A stretch of DNA of 64,000 bases from Siminovitchia sediminis (GCF_042680885.1 NZ_JBHUEO010000030.1:19325-83324); one strand, 5' to 3'; positions 26,712-35,598 are shown, counted from the first letter of the stretch. The notes: generated by a model not told the origin, from the letters alone. Program-made: numbers and translations.

Positions 26712-27905
26712 ATGTTTGATTCAATCGAAAAAGCTCTGGAAGATTTAAAAAATGGCAAAGTTATTATCGTCACTGATAATGAAGACAGGGAAAATGAAGG
26801 AGATTTTATCGCACTGGCAGAAAAGGCGACCCCGGAAGTAGTCAATTTCATGGCAAAAGAAGGGCGTGGGCTGATCTGCATGCCCATTACGGAACAGAAA
26901 GCGTCCGAATTAAAGCTTCCCCTCATGGTGGAGAAAAATACGGATCCATTGGGAACAGCCTTTACTGTAAGTGTTGATTATAAGGATTCTCACACAGGGA
27001 TCAGCGCTTTTGAGCGTTCAGAGACGATCTTAAAGATGATAGAAGACGGGGTAACACCCGAAGACTTTAAAAGACCGGGACATATATTTCCGCTGATTGC
27101 CAAAGAAGGCGGCGTTCTAAAACGCCCCGGCCATACGGAAGCAGCTATTGATCTGGCGAGGCTGTGCGGGGCAAAGCCTGCAGGTGTGATCTGTGAAATC
27201 ATGAAAGAGGATGGCACGATGGCACGAACCCCCGACCTGAGGAAAATTGCAGATACATTTGGACTGTCCATGATCACCATTAAAGATTTAATTGCTTATA
27301 GAAGTTCAACAGAACATCTTGTCAATAGGGAAGCCTCTGCATTATTGCCTACAGAATATGGAGATTTTAAGATCATTGCCTATACAAATGTTCTTGATGA
27401 TAAAGAACATTTGGCTATTGTGAAAGGTGAAATTACACCGGACACGCCCATTATGGTACGAATGCATTCAGAGTGTCTGACAGGTGATATATTCGGTTCA
27501 TGCCGTTGCGACTGCGGTCCGCAGCTCCAATCCGCTTTAAGGCGGATGGATGAAGAAGGGAAAGGGGTTCTACTCTACCTGCGGCAAGAGGGGAGAGGTA
27601 TCGGTCTTATTAATAAGCTAAAAGCCTATAATCTTCAGGAAAAAGGGTTTGATACAGTGGAAGCCAATGAAGAACTGGGATTTCCCGCGGATATGCGTGA
27701 TTTTACAGTTGGAGCGCAAATTTTAAAGGATTTGGGAGTTCAAAAAATTAGGCTGCTCACAAATAATCCGAGAAAACTTTCCAGCCTCGAAGGTTTTGGT
27801 TTTGACGTGACTGAGCGGATACCAATTCAACTTCCGTATAAAAGTGAAAATGAGAGATATTTAAAGACGAAAGCAGAAAAGCTGGGGCATATGCTTACAT
27901 TTTAA
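26712..27905 (+). CDS. ribBA: 3,4-dihydroxy-2-butanone-4-phosphate synthase / GTP cyclohydrolase II
   Basis: A 397-residue bifunctional enzyme. The N-terminal RibB domain (1-200) has TDNEDRENEGDFI and RPGHTEAAIDLARL; it makes the four-carbon precursor from ribulose 5-phosphate. The C-terminal RibA domain has the zinc ligands in SECLTGDIFGSCRCDCG and the RQEGRGIGLINKLKAY motif; it opens GTP. The length is usual for Bacillus (also called RibA). It lies 24 bp after ribE with AAAGGGGTGA before the start. Confidence 0.95.
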   Translation: MFDSIEKALEDLKNGKVIIVTDNEDRENEGDFIALAEKATPEVVNFMAKEGRGLICMPITEQKASELKLPLMVEKNTDPLGTAFTVSVDYKDSHTGISAFERSETILKMIEDGVTPEDFKRPGHIFPLIAKEGGVLKRPGHTEAAIDLARLCGAKPAGVICEIMKEDGTMARTPDLRKIADTFGLSMITIKDLIAYRSSTEHLVNREASALLPTEYGDFKIIAYTNVLDDKEHLAIVKGEITPDTPIMVRMHSECLTGDIFGSCRCDCGPQLQSALRRMDEEGKGVLLYLRQEGRGIGLINKLKAYNLQEKGFDTVEANEELGFPADMRDFTVGAQILKDLGVQKIRLLTNNPRKLSSLEGFGFDVTERIPIQLPYKSENERYLKTKAEKLGHMLTF

Positions 27906-27923
27906 TCAAAGGGGAGACAAACA

Positions 27924-28394
27924 TTGAACAATGTGTTTGAAGGGAATTTAGTTGGTACGGGATTAAAAATAGGAATTGTTGTAGGACGATTTAATGAATT
28001 TATTACAGGAAAGCTGCTGTCTGGAGCAATGGATGCCTTAAAACGTCATGGTGTTTCAGAGGAGGATGTGTCCGTTGCATGGGTTCCGGGTGCCTTTGAA
28101 ATCCCGTTAACTGCCAAGAAAATGGCTGAAACGAACAAATATGATGCAATCATCACTTTAGGTACTGTGATACGCGGTGCCACTCCGCATTTTGATTATG
28201 TTTGCAATGAAGCTGCCAAAGGTGCGGCAAATGTTGCGCTTCAATCAGGAGTTCCGGTCATATTCGGTGTTTTGACAACTGATACGATTGAACAGGCTAT
28301 TGAACGGGCAGGAACAAAAGCTGGCAACAAGGGCTGGGATTCTGCAGTTAACGCCATTGAGATGGCGAATTTATACAAAGTCATGAGTGAGTAA
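27924..28394 (+). CDS. ribH: 6,7-dimethyl-8-ribityllumazine synthase
   Basis: A 156-residue lumazine synthase. Substrate-binding segments GIVVGRFNEFITGKLL, WVPGAFEIP and GTVIRGATPHFDYVCNEAAKG are intact. The start is a TTG at 27924, seven bases after GGGGAG; no in-frame ATG fits. It is the last gene of the riboflavin operon; ribT, found in B. subtilis after ribH, is absent here. Confidence 0.95.
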   Translation: MNNVFEGNLVGTGLKIGIVVGRFNEFITGKLLSGAMDALKRHGVSEEDVSVAWVPGAFEIPLTAKKMAETNKYDAIITLGTVIRGATPHFDYVCNEAAKGAANVALQSGVPVIFGVLTTDTIEQAIERAGTKAGNKGWDSAVNAIEMANLYKVMSE

Positions 28395-28415
28395 TGCAGA
28401 CAGTTTCAACCTGCT

Positions 28416-28456
28416 AAAAAAACCAGGTATGGAAAAAACGCCTTACCTGGTTTTTT
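28416..28456. terminator. Bidirectional terminator after ribH
   Basis: AAAAAACCAGGTA pairs with TACCTGGTTTTTT across a 14-base loop. T runs occur on both strands, so it can also end the transcript coming from topB. Confidence 0.85.
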
Positions 28457-28466
28457 ATTTAGTTTT

Positions 28467-28748
28467 TTACATGCAGCTTTTGTAAGTCCATTTTTGGGGG
28501 ATTCTTTGTAAGACGTCAGTTCTTTCAGCAGGAAAACCGAAGACCTCCAGAGTCTTTGGAAATCTTGTTTTTCGCATGGAGTATGGCTGAACTCTCCCTG
28601 GTCTCGGAAAGTCCACTCCTTCCTTAGGCAGGGAAGGAATCCGAAACGCCCTCAAGCGATCGAAAGGTTCTTTTCTTTGACAGGAATAGCAGCCGACAAC
28701 CATTGGATACGATCCTGTATACACCTTCTGGAATTTCCGTTGTTTCAT
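28467..28748 (-). CDS. Doubtful 93-codon frame downstream of topB
   Basis: This frame overlaps the topB stop codon (TAATG) and ends 11 bases before a terminator, so it fills the whole distance. The predicted product is basic, matches no family I know and has no strong ribosome site. The DNA also contains inverted repeats such as CCTTCCCTGCCTAAGGAAGG, which suggests repeat-derived sequence rather than a selected gene. Confidence 0.25.
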   Translation of the reverse strand: MKQRKFQKVYTGSYPMVVGCYSCQRKEPFDRLRAFRIPSLPKEGVDFPRPGRVQPYSMRKTRFPKTLEVFGFPAERTDVLQRIPQKWTYKSCM

Positions 28749-30838
28749 TAATCTTTCTCTTTCAGTGCGGCTTTCAATGCATCGGCCAAACTATTACCAA
28801 AGTTCTCATCTATTGAGTATTTCTTCATCAACTGGCGTTCCTCTTTTTTCGAAACAGCTTTTTTTCGATTTTCCGCTTTTTCTACAAGGTTGCATGTGCG
28901 GCATTGAAAATACATACCTGCTTTGCCGTGATGTATTTCCATTTTCTTATGGCATTGAGGGCAGCGGCGGTTCGATAATTTCGGATCTTTCCTTTTGCGG
29001 AAGTTGCACTGCCGGTCCGAGCATACGAGGATCCTTCCATCCTTACCCTTCATCTCCTTCATCAGAGATCCGCATTCCGGGCACTTGGTTCCGGTAATAT
29101 TGTGTGCTTTATACTTTTTGTCACTCTGCTTTATTTCTGACACAAGCATCTTCGTCTGTTTTCGTATATTTTGCAAGAACTGTCCTGGGTTCCCTTTTCG
29201 TTTGGCGATCTCTTCCAGCTCTGCTTCCCATCGGGCTGTCAGCTCGGGTGATTTCAGCTCATCATTGACCAGATCCATTAATTGTTTCCCTTTAGGCGTA
29301 GGATAAAGCCTGTTATTTGTTCGATCAATGGCCTGGGAGCTAAGAAGTTTTTCAATGATGTCCGCACGGGTAGCCGGTGTTCCCAAACCATATTTCTCCA
29401 TTCTGGCAAGGAGATCGGATTCAGTAAATCTGGGAGGTGGTTCTGTAAAATGGCTCGCTATTTCACTATGCTGGATATGGAGTGTCTGCCCTGGCTTGAG
29501 ATGTTGAAGGATCTTCGTTTGATTTTTCTCTTCTTGCTGTTTAGTTAACACTTTAAAACCTTCGTCCAACACAGTAGTTTCTTTTGTCAGAAAGGTCTCA
29601 CCCGCTGCTTCAATCGTTACACGCATGGTCTCATAACGGTAGGAAGGATAAAAGAGAGACATGAATCGTTTAGCAATTAAATCAAATAATTTTCTCTCAT
29701 CCTGTGTCAAGTCTGCCATTTTTACCGGCTCCTCTGTCGGAATGATGGCATGATGATCCGAGACTTTTTGGTTGTTAAATACACGGGGAGCAAGCACCTT
29801 TGCCCGCTGTTTCAAAATAGGCTGAACCTCTTCCTTATATGCGGATCGCAAGGCAACAAGACGATCTTCCATTGTTGATTTCAAGTCCGTTGTTAAATAT
29901 CTCGAATCTGTCCTTGGATACGTAACAATTTTATGATGTTCGTATAATCCTTGAAGAACATTTGAAGTTTTCTTTGCTGAAAAACCAAACCGGCGGTTTG
30001 CGTCTCTTTGCAGTTCCGTTAAATCATAGGGCAGCGGCTGCTGCTCAGACTTTTCCTTACGGTCAACTGTTTTCACGAGGGCTTTCTGATCTTTTGTTTT
30101 GTCAACGATCTTTTTTGCCTGATCTTTTGAAAAGATCTTTTTTTCACCTCGGTGTTCCCATTCGGCTTCGAGATGTCCCGCCCGTATGTGAACCGTCCAA
30201 TATTCTTTCGGAACAAAGGATTGAATGTCTTTTTCCTGCTGAATAATCAGCCCGAGTGTCGGTGTCTGCACTCGTCCGGCGGAGAGAGGGTCGTTATATT
30301 TGGTTGTGAGTGCGCGCGTTACATTTAAACCGATCAGCCAGTCAGCTTCTGCCCTGCAAACAGCAGATTCATATAAAGCCTCATACTCTTTTGCTGGTTT
30401 TAAGTTTTGAAAACCTTTTTGGATGGCACGGTCTGTATAGGAAGAAATCCAGAGACGCTTTACCGGTTTTTTCCACTTGAGCTTCTTAAGGATCCAGCGT
30501 GCCACCAGCTCACCTTCACGGCCGGCATCCGTAGCGATAATGAAGTCACGGACATCCTTTCTTTTCGTCAAAGATTCAATCCCTTTGAATTGCGAAAAAG
30601 TTTGCTTAATAATTTTTATCTCCATCTTATCTGGAATAATCGGTAAATCGTCCAAGGTCCATGTCTTATATTTATGATCATAGTCTTCAGGCATTTTTAG
30701 TTCCATTAAATGTCCTAAAGCCCATGTCACGATATATCGGGGACCTTCGATATAATGTTTCTTTTTTTCTGTGCAGCCGAGAACCCGTGCCAAATCTCTT
30801 GCAACGCTTGGTTTCTCAGCTAATACTAGTGATTTCAC
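28748..30838 (-). CDS. topB: DNA topoisomerase III
   Basis: A 696-residue type IA topoisomerase that decatenates or relaxes DNA through a 5'-phosphotyrosine. It opens with the Toprim domain (SLVLAEKPSVARDLARVLG and IIATDAGREGELVARWI). The active-site Tyr is in TYPRTDSRYLTTD. LSAGRVQTPTLGLI and YGLGTPATRADIIEKL follow the family. Two C-terminal zinc-ribbon modules are visible (CPECGSL...CSDRQC and CPQCHKK...CRTC). The GTG at 30838 has AAAGGAG ten bases upstream; a frame reaching 30925 adds unsupported residues. Confidence 0.93.
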   Translation of the reverse strand: MKSLVLAEKPSVARDLARVLGCTEKKKHYIEGPRYIVTWALGHLMELKMPEDYDHKYKTWTLDDLPIIPDKMEIKIIKQTFSQFKGIESLTKRKDVRDFIIATDAGREGELVARWILKKLKWKKPVKRLWISSYTDRAIQKGFQNLKPAKEYEALYESAVCRAEADWLIGLNVTRALTTKYNDPLSAGRVQTPTLGLIIQQEKDIQSFVPKEYWTVHIRAGHLEAEWEHRGEKKIFSKDQAKKIVDKTKDQKALVKTVDRKEKSEQQPLPYDLTELQRDANRRFGFSAKKTSNVLQGLYEHHKIVTYPRTDSRYLTTDLKSTMEDRLVALRSAYKEEVQPILKQRAKVLAPRVFNNQKVSDHHAIIPTEEPVKMADLTQDERKLFDLIAKRFMSLFYPSYRYETMRVTIEAAGETFLTKETTVLDEGFKVLTKQQEEKNQTKILQHLKPGQTLHIQHSEIASHFTEPPPRFTESDLLARMEKYGLGTPATRADIIEKLLSSQAIDRTNNRLYPTPKGKQLMDLVNDELKSPELTARWEAELEEIAKRKGNPGQFLQNIRKQTKMLVSEIKQSDKKYKAHNITGTKCPECGSLMKEMKGKDGRILVCSDRQCNFRKRKDPKLSNRRCPQCHKKMEIHHGKAGMYFQCRTCNLVEKAENRKKAVSKKEERQLMKKYSIDENFGNSLADALKAALKEKD

Positions 30839-31010
30839 TTCATAAAAACTCCTTTCATGCATCACATGCATATATAGTATTATAGCGGACGATCGGCAAA
30901 AGTGAAAAAACAGAGGCAAGTACATGACGTGAGCCCAAACATAAAATGGCGAAATGAATAGTTTAATGTGTAAGGATTATTCCTAATCCTCAACCGGGAG
31001 GTGAAGGTTA

Positions 31011-31139
31011 ATGGGCTTCTGGGGCTACGGATGCGGATACGGAGGCTTCGGTTACGGTGGCTATGGCTACGGTAGAGGCTTTGCGTTAATCGTCGTATTG
31101 TTTATCCTATTAATTATTGTTGGCGCGGCCTGGTTGTAA
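31011..31139 (+). CDS. YjcZ family sporulation peptide (Gly/Tyr-rich, 42 residues)
   Basis: A 42-residue peptide: a Gly/Tyr-rich N-terminal half (GYGCGYGGFGYGG pattern) followed by one hydrophobic helix, FALIVVLFILLIIVGAAW. This is the layout of the YjcZ/SscA-type small spore-associated proteins. The ATG follows GGGAGGTGAAGG and a terminator comes right after. Two shorter relatives lie at 49961 and 50142 with nearly the same helix. Confidence 0.85.
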   Translation: MGFWGYGCGYGGFGYGGYGYGRGFALIVVLFILLIIVGAAWL

Positions 31140-31146
31140 ACAAAAG

Positions 31147-31173
31147 AAAGAGCGGGGAATTCCGCTCTTTTTC
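31147..31173. terminator. Bidirectional terminator after the YjcZ-type gene
   Basis: AAAGAGCGG pairs with CCGCTCTTT over a six-base loop, T runs on both sides; it also serves the convergent kinase gene. Confidence 0.85.
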
Positions 31174-31191
31174 TATTTTAACATATGGGAT

Positions 31192-32322
31192 TTATGCTTT
31201 TTCCTCCGGTATGGGGAGTATGATTGTAAAAGTCGTCCATTGTTCATTTGAACTGCATAGTAACTGGCCATGATGTTTTTCAATTATTTGTCTGGAGACG
31301 TAGAGCCCTAAACCGGTCCCTGTCTTTTTAGTCGTAACAAATGGTTCAAAAATATTTTTTATAAGGGAATCTGGAATTTTAGGCCCTGTATTGGAGGCTT
31401 CGAGATAAACAAGGTTATTTTTCTGGTACCCTTTGATATGTATGACCGATTCCTCATTTGTGTTCGCCATGACTTCAATGGCATTAAAAATAATATTTAT
31501 AATAACCTGGCGTATTTCTTCTTGAATTCCTTTTACAAACAAGTTCTTTTGCATATCCTGCTGAAGGCTCACTTTTAATTCGAGCAATCGGGGATACACA
31601 AAGGTAGAGACTTGATCAATCAGATCATTTAATGAAAAAACGACTTCTTCTTGATCAATCTCCTGTTTCTTGGAAAGCATTAAAAATTGAGTGATCCGGA
31701 ATTTCAGCTGCTCCAATTCAGATGATATGATATCCATATACGGGAGATCGGGATGCTCTGCACGGAGAAGCTGGACAAATCCCTGAACCGTTGTCAACGG
31801 ATTTCTAAATTCATGGACAAAGCTTGATGTCATTTGGCCTAACAAGGTAAGTCGGTCTTCGTGGGTCGATTGCACATGCCGATTTTCCACATCTTCCTCT
31901 TCCTGTTTCAAGTTGCAATAACTTATAACGGCACAATAAGAAATATGGTCAAAAATACACAATAAATGCTTATGAATTTTTTTAAATGATTCGTTTTCTG
32001 TCTGAAAATCGGACAGTTCTTGATAAAGGATGTTTCTTCCTGTATTTATGTCATAGACCAGTTGCTCGACACCGCTGCTATCTTTTATTTTCACCTGTGC
32101 AAATTTATGGGCTGCTTCCTGTATGTATGATGGTAATTCTTCTTGAGATAATGTCAAAGCATGTAAAACCGTTTGATAAATGAACTTGCCCTTATCCTCC
32201 AGGGCTTCCCAATGCGTTGAGGAGGGCTCAGGAGGAGGCATTGCTTTTTCTTTCCATTTTTTGAGGAAATCAGCCCTTTTTTGTTCGAGAAAAGATAATA
32301 CATTGGCCGTGAGCTTGTCCAT
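31192..32322 (-). CDS. Orphan cytosolic sensor histidine kinase, sporulation-kinase-like
   Basis: A 376-residue histidine kinase without membrane segments. The first ~150 residues are an all-helical domain resembling the N-terminal RsbRD-type sensor. The dimerisation domain has SSFVHEFRNPLTTVQGF with the phosphoacceptor His near 170, very like KinA-KinE. The ATPase domain has FNAIEVMA (N box), a G1 box with Asn replacing Asp (SNTGPKIP) and GTGLGLYVSRQII (G2 box). The ATG at 32322 lies nine bases after AGGGGGTG; an upstream GTG at 32334 is possible. No response regulator is adjacent, so input to the Spo0 phosphorelay is a reasonable inference. Confidence 0.85.
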   Translation of the reverse strand: MDKLTANVLSFLEQKRADFLKKWKEKAMPPPEPSSTHWEALEDKGKFIYQTVLHALTLSQEELPSYIQEAAHKFAQVKIKDSSGVEQLVYDINTGRNILYQELSDFQTENESFKKIHKHLLCIFDHISYCAVISYCNLKQEEEDVENRHVQSTHEDRLTLLGQMTSSFVHEFRNPLTTVQGFVQLLRAEHPDLPYMDIISSELEQLKFRITQFLMLSKKQEIDQEEVVFSLNDLIDQVSTFVYPRLLELKVSLQQDMQKNLFVKGIQEEIRQVIINIIFNAIEVMANTNEESVIHIKGYQKNNLVYLEASNTGPKIPDSLIKNIFEPFVTTKKTGTGLGLYVSRQIIEKHHGQLLCSSNEQWTTFTIILPIPEEKA

Positions 32323-32334
32323 ACCGCACTTCAC

Positions 32335-32640
32335 CCCCTTTCTATTATATCAGCTGACTTGCAAAAAAACTCCAAAAGAGAAAAATTCATCCAATGTGTA
32401 TAACACAATATGACACATTTTGTAAGATACTCCTAAATAAAACAAATTGCACAATTTTTTTACAATCATTGTAACATACAAAATATATATGAGACAGGCT
32501 TACAAATAGAATTATTGTTTTTAAAAAGTTGTTTTTTATATATTTCAACAGTATTCAGAAAATTAATTAATTTTACCTATATACAGTACAGAAGGTCTTA
32601 TATATAATGAATATAATTTAACTGTATCCTACCCATTTTT
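32335..32640. other. AT-rich gap between the kinase and a small gene
   Basis: This stretch is very AT-rich and has no open frame of interest. It should contain the kinase promoter on the minus strand; several TATATAAT-like boxes occur but none with a convincing -35. Confidence 0.4.
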
Positions 32641-32647
32641 TATGGTG

Positions 32648-32661
32648 TAAAATGGCGAAAT
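32648..32661 (+). promoter_or_regulatory. Shared 14-15-bp element upstream of a small gene (second copy at 30942-30956)
   Basis: TAAAATGGCGAAATG occurs here about 50 bases before the start of the 32711 gene, and again about 55 bases before the YjcZ-type gene at 31011. Equal positions suggest a common promoter element, perhaps for a sporulation sigma factor. It does not fit any consensus exactly. Confidence 0.35.
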
Positions 32662-32710
32662 GTAAACAATAGGGGACTTTAGTCAATCAATGCGGAACGG
32701 AGTGGGTAGA

Positions 32711-32875
32711 ATGGAAATGTCAGATGATAGCAAAAGGTCGATGAATCCTGTCATTCACAAATGTATGAAACACTTGGACGTCATTGGTGTGGATGATAAA
32801 ACGAAACAAATTGTATATATGTATATGAAAACTTTGGAAGATGAGCTAAAGAAGGAAATAGAACTGAATCATTAA
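32711..32875 (+). CDS. Small hypothetical protein, 54 residues
   Basis: I do not recognise this gene. The ATG at 32711 has GGAGTGGG upstream, and a terminator follows 11 bases after the stop, so it looks genuine. The product is highly charged and probably helical (DDKTKQIVYMYMKTLEDELKKEIEL), soluble and without cysteine motifs beyond one Cys. The upstream 15-mer shared with a spore-peptide gene hints at expression during sporulation. Confidence 0.55.
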   Translation: MEMSDDSKRSMNPVIHKCMKHLDVIGVDDKTKQIVYMYMKTLEDELKKEIELNH

Positions 32876-32886
32876 ATGCCTTGTTG

Positions 32887-32912
32887 ACAATCGGGGAACC
32901 GATTGTTTTTTT
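32887..32912 (+). terminator. Terminator after the 54-residue gene
   Basis: ACAATCGG (32887-32894) pairs perfectly with CCGATTGT (32899-32906), four-base loop, followed by TTTTTT. Confidence 0.88.
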
Positions 32913-32923
32913 AATGGTTTAGA

Positions 32924-33221
32924 GAACCCCTGGCTATGCCGGGGGTTCCAGAGAGCTTATAGCGTGGTAACAAAAAAACCTCACTTCATGGTAGGATAAA
33001 GTTGGTTTCCCGACCACTTCATCTCGCCAAGAAGGAGGTATGCCCTTATGAAGGACATGAATAGTTTAGCACACACAACATGGAATTGTAAGTATCACAT
33101 AGTCTTTGCTCCAAAATACAGAAGGCAGATTATTTATGAAAAATATAAAAAGAGTATTGGACAAATAATAAGAGAATTATGCGAAAGGAAAGGTGTAATC
33201 ATTCATGAAGCCAATGCCTGT
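32924..33221 (+). mobile_element. Left end of an IS200/IS605-family element, truncated
   Basis: A stem-loop GAACCCCTGGC-tat-GCCGGGGGTTC at 32924-32948 is the subterminal left-end hairpin typical of IS200-like elements. It is followed by the usual leader, AAGGAGG ribosome site and the first third of tnpA. The element then stops abruptly at the junction with a dispersed repeat at 33222. No right end was found in the window. Confidence 0.8.
33048..33221 (+). pseudogene. tnpA: IS200-type transposase TnpA, N-terminal fragment
   Basis: The first 58 codons encode the start of an IS200 Y1 transposase (SLAHTTWNCKYHIVFAPKYR, then GQIIRELCERKGVIIHEANACP). The family continues with the HUH motif, normally DHIHML, which is missing here because a dispersed repeat follows. 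The tyrosine nucleophile is also lost, so this is inactive. The frame runs on without a stop through the repeat into the PBP gene, giving a spurious fused frame. Confidence 0.88.
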
Positions 33222-33357
33222 CCGGCTTTTCCTCTGTCCAGCTCCGGCCGCCATCGGCTCGAGGTCGCTTCGGTCCAGTCAATGAAGTCTGAAGAACCAC
33301 TTCATTATCTGGCCCTCCAGCGCTTGTCGCCGATAGACAGGCGGCCTCCGCTTTTCC
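33222..33357 (-). repeat. Dispersed ~136-bp repeat, copy 1
   Basis: This stretch is an almost identical reverse complement of 36979-37113. The unit starts GGAAAAGCGGAGGCCGCC and ends near GGAGCTGGACAAAGG in the orientation of copy 2, with internal GGCCGCC/GGCGGCC inverted pairs. It is non-coding, MITE- or REP-like, and interrupts the IS200 remnant. Similar GGAAAAGCGG-type repeats are common in Bacillaceae genomes. Confidence 0.9.
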
Positions 33358-33380
33358 AATCAATGTCTTTATATTATAAT
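33353..33380 (+). promoter_or_regulatory. Probable promoter of the PBP gene at the repeat edge
   Basis: TATAAT at 33375-33380 follows TTTCCA (33353-33358) by 16 bases. The -35 is weak and its first bases belong to the dispersed repeat, so insertion of the repeat may have rebuilt this promoter. Confidence 0.4.
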
Positions 33381-33428
33381 TGGCTTGGACATGTGGCAGG
33401 AGCCGGCATGCGAAAGAGAGGAAAGGTC

Positions 33429-35498
33429 ATGAACCTGTTTCATCGAGCAAGAGAAGCCATTATAAAATTATGGAAAAGAGCTCACTTAACGCAAATTTTA
33501 TTATTGTTAGGATCATTAACCGTATTGATAGGCCTCGTCTACTTTGCTTATTTGGCCAATGCCGCCAACGTAGAATCTCTTAAGCAAGGCTTAGCGCAAT
33601 CGACGGTCATTTATGATAAGGACGGAGATGAGGCAAGCAAGATCTCGGCCAACCGTATGGAAGGAGTTCCAGTATCGGCTGTTCCTCAACATATGAAAGA
33701 TGCAATAGTAGCGATCGAAGACCATCGTTTTTATAAACATAAAGGATTTGACCTTTATGGTATTTTTCGTGCATTTTTTAAAAATTTAATGGCGGGAAGG
33801 ATTACAGCCGGGGGAAGTACGCTGACGCAACAGCTTACGAAAAATGCTCTTCTATCACCCGAGCGTACTTATAAAAGAAAACTGGAAGAAGTTTTTCTGG
33901 CGATAGAAATAGAAAAGAAATTTACAAAAAGTGAAATTCTTGAGATGTATTTGAATCAAGTGTATTTTGGGAGCGGCGCATGGGGGGTCCAAAACGCAGC
34001 CCTGAAATACTTTGCAAAAGATGTAGAGGAGCTCACACTCAGTGAATCTGCTATGCTTGCTGGGATTGTGAATCGGCCATCTGCGTTGGATCCCTATAAA
34101 AATTATGAAGGTGCCGTCAAAAGACGTGACCTGGTCTTAAACCAGATGCTGAAATATGAGATGATTTCTGAATCGACATATCACGATGCTGTTAAAGAAC
34201 AAATTGTCCTTAAGGATGGAGGAGGGGATCCCCTGAAGGGGAAATACCCTTATTATGTTGATGCTGTTTTAAATGAAGCGATCAACCATTACGGTTTGAC
34301 ACAGGATGAAATTTTAACCCGCGGATACAAAATTTATACCCAAATGGACCAGAATATACAAGCCGGTCTGGAAAAAGTATATGCGAACCAATCCTTGTTT
34401 CCGGTCAGTCCGGATGGAACTCTCTCCCAAAGCGGTGCCATCATGATTGATCCGGAAACAGGAGGAATCAGAGGACTGGTCGGCGGGAGAGGGGAACATA
34501 CTTTTCGCGCTTATAACAGAGCCACTCAGCTTAAGGCACAACCAGGTTCCGTTATGAAACCGATCGCTGTTTATACGCCGGCCCTTGAAAATGGGTATTC
34601 GGCCGAATCCATGTTAAAGGATGAAGAGGGCATGGACTTTAACGGATATATGCCAAAAAACTTTAATCACCAATACGCCGGAGAGGTACCTTTATATACG
34701 GCTGTAGAGCAATCACTCAATGTTCCTGCTGTCTGGCTTTTAAATGAAATTGGTCTGGAAAAAGGTGTTGCCTCTGTCAAAGAATTCGGGCTTCCTATAC
34801 AAAAAGAAGATGAAAATCTCAGTTTGGCACTGGGAGGAACAACATCCGGGTACTCACCACGGCAAATGGCGGAGGCCTACTCGGTCTTTGCAAATGAGGG
34901 TGTCCGGGCCAATAGCCACATTATTACCAAAATTGTAGGTCCGACAGGTAATATTGAAGGTGAGTTTAAACCGAAAAAAACCAGGGTCATCAGTGCAAAA
35001 ACGGCTAAAGAAATGACGTCGATTTTGTTGAATGTAGTAGAAACCGGGACAGGCAGGAATGCAAATATACCCGGTTATGACATAGCAGGAAAAACAGGGT
35101 CCACCCAACTGCCTTATTCTGATATACCTAACGGTACAAAAGACCAATGGTTTGTAGGATACACACCAAATCTTGTCGCTGCGGTGTGGCTTGGTTATGA
35201 TAAAACTGACCGAGAACATTATTTAACGGGGTCGAGTGGTGATACAGTTGTACCTATTTTCCGATCCATGATGGAACAAACGCTGCCCCACGTGGAAAAT
35301 AACGAATTTGGCACCCCTTCTGTAAACAAAAAGCTTGAAGAGGATCAAAGATCGCTAATGGATCGATTGAAAAATTTTGATGAAAAAATGAATGAAGAAG
35401 CACAAAAGTGGAAAGAGAAGCTGGAAAATGGAAAAGGAAACTTGAAAAAGTTTGAAGAAAAATTAAGAGAGACTTATCGAAGGTTCCAGGAAAATTAG
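33429..35498 (+). CDS. Class A penicillin-binding protein (PbpF/PbpG-like)
   Basis: A 689-residue bifunctional peptidoglycan synthase anchored by one N-terminal helix (LTQILLLLGSLTVLIGLVYFAY). The GT51 transglycosylase domain has EDHRFYKHKGFD and GGSTLTQQLTKN. The transpeptidase domain has SVMK (nucleophile Ser), SLN and KTGST. The C-terminus is a charged helical tail. The ATG at 33429 has GAGGAAAGG upstream; ATG 33408 with CAGGAG is an alternative. The open frame extends back to 33048 through the repeat and transposase fragment, but that is not a real start. In B. subtilis pbpF precedes hemE, whereas here the gene lies beside fumC. Confidence 0.9.
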   Translation: MNLFHRAREAIIKLWKRAHLTQILLLLGSLTVLIGLVYFAYLANAANVESLKQGLAQSTVIYDKDGDEASKISANRMEGVPVSAVPQHMKDAIVAIEDHRFYKHKGFDLYGIFRAFFKNLMAGRITAGGSTLTQQLTKNALLSPERTYKRKLEEVFLAIEIEKKFTKSEILEMYLNQVYFGSGAWGVQNAALKYFAKDVEELTLSESAMLAGIVNRPSALDPYKNYEGAVKRRDLVLNQMLKYEMISESTYHDAVKEQIVLKDGGGDPLKGKYPYYVDAVLNEAINHYGLTQDEILTRGYKIYTQMDQNIQAGLEKVYANQSLFPVSPDGTLSQSGAIMIDPETGGIRGLVGGRGEHTFRAYNRATQLKAQPGSVMKPIAVYTPALENGYSAESMLKDEEGMDFNGYMPKNFNHQYAGEVPLYTAVEQSLNVPAVWLLNEIGLEKGVASVKEFGLPIQKEDENLSLALGGTTSGYSPRQMAEAYSVFANEGVRANSHIITKIVGPTGNIEGEFKPKKTRVISAKTAKEMTSILLNVVETGTGRNANIPGYDIAGKTGSTQLPYSDIPNGTKDQWFVGYTPNLVAAVWLGYDKTDREHYLTGSSGDTVVPIFRSMMEQTLPHVENNEFGTPSVNKKLEEDQRSLMDRLKNFDEKMNEEAQKWKEKLENGKGNLKKFEEKLRETYRRFQEN

Positions 35499-35598
35499 GA
35501 GGAAAGCCGTTTAGGCGGTAAGTTTTTAAGGAAAGGTGAAATTTTTGTCGATATATGAGAAAATACTTGTGGTGAAAATGTAGAGGAGGCATGAGAGA

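Noticed and set aside
33048..35498. One 816-residue protein joining a transposase start to a penicillin-binding protein
   Set aside because: The middle part is a dispersed non-coding repeat, and the PBP has its own promoter-like sequence, ribosome sites and proper N-terminus at 33408-33429.
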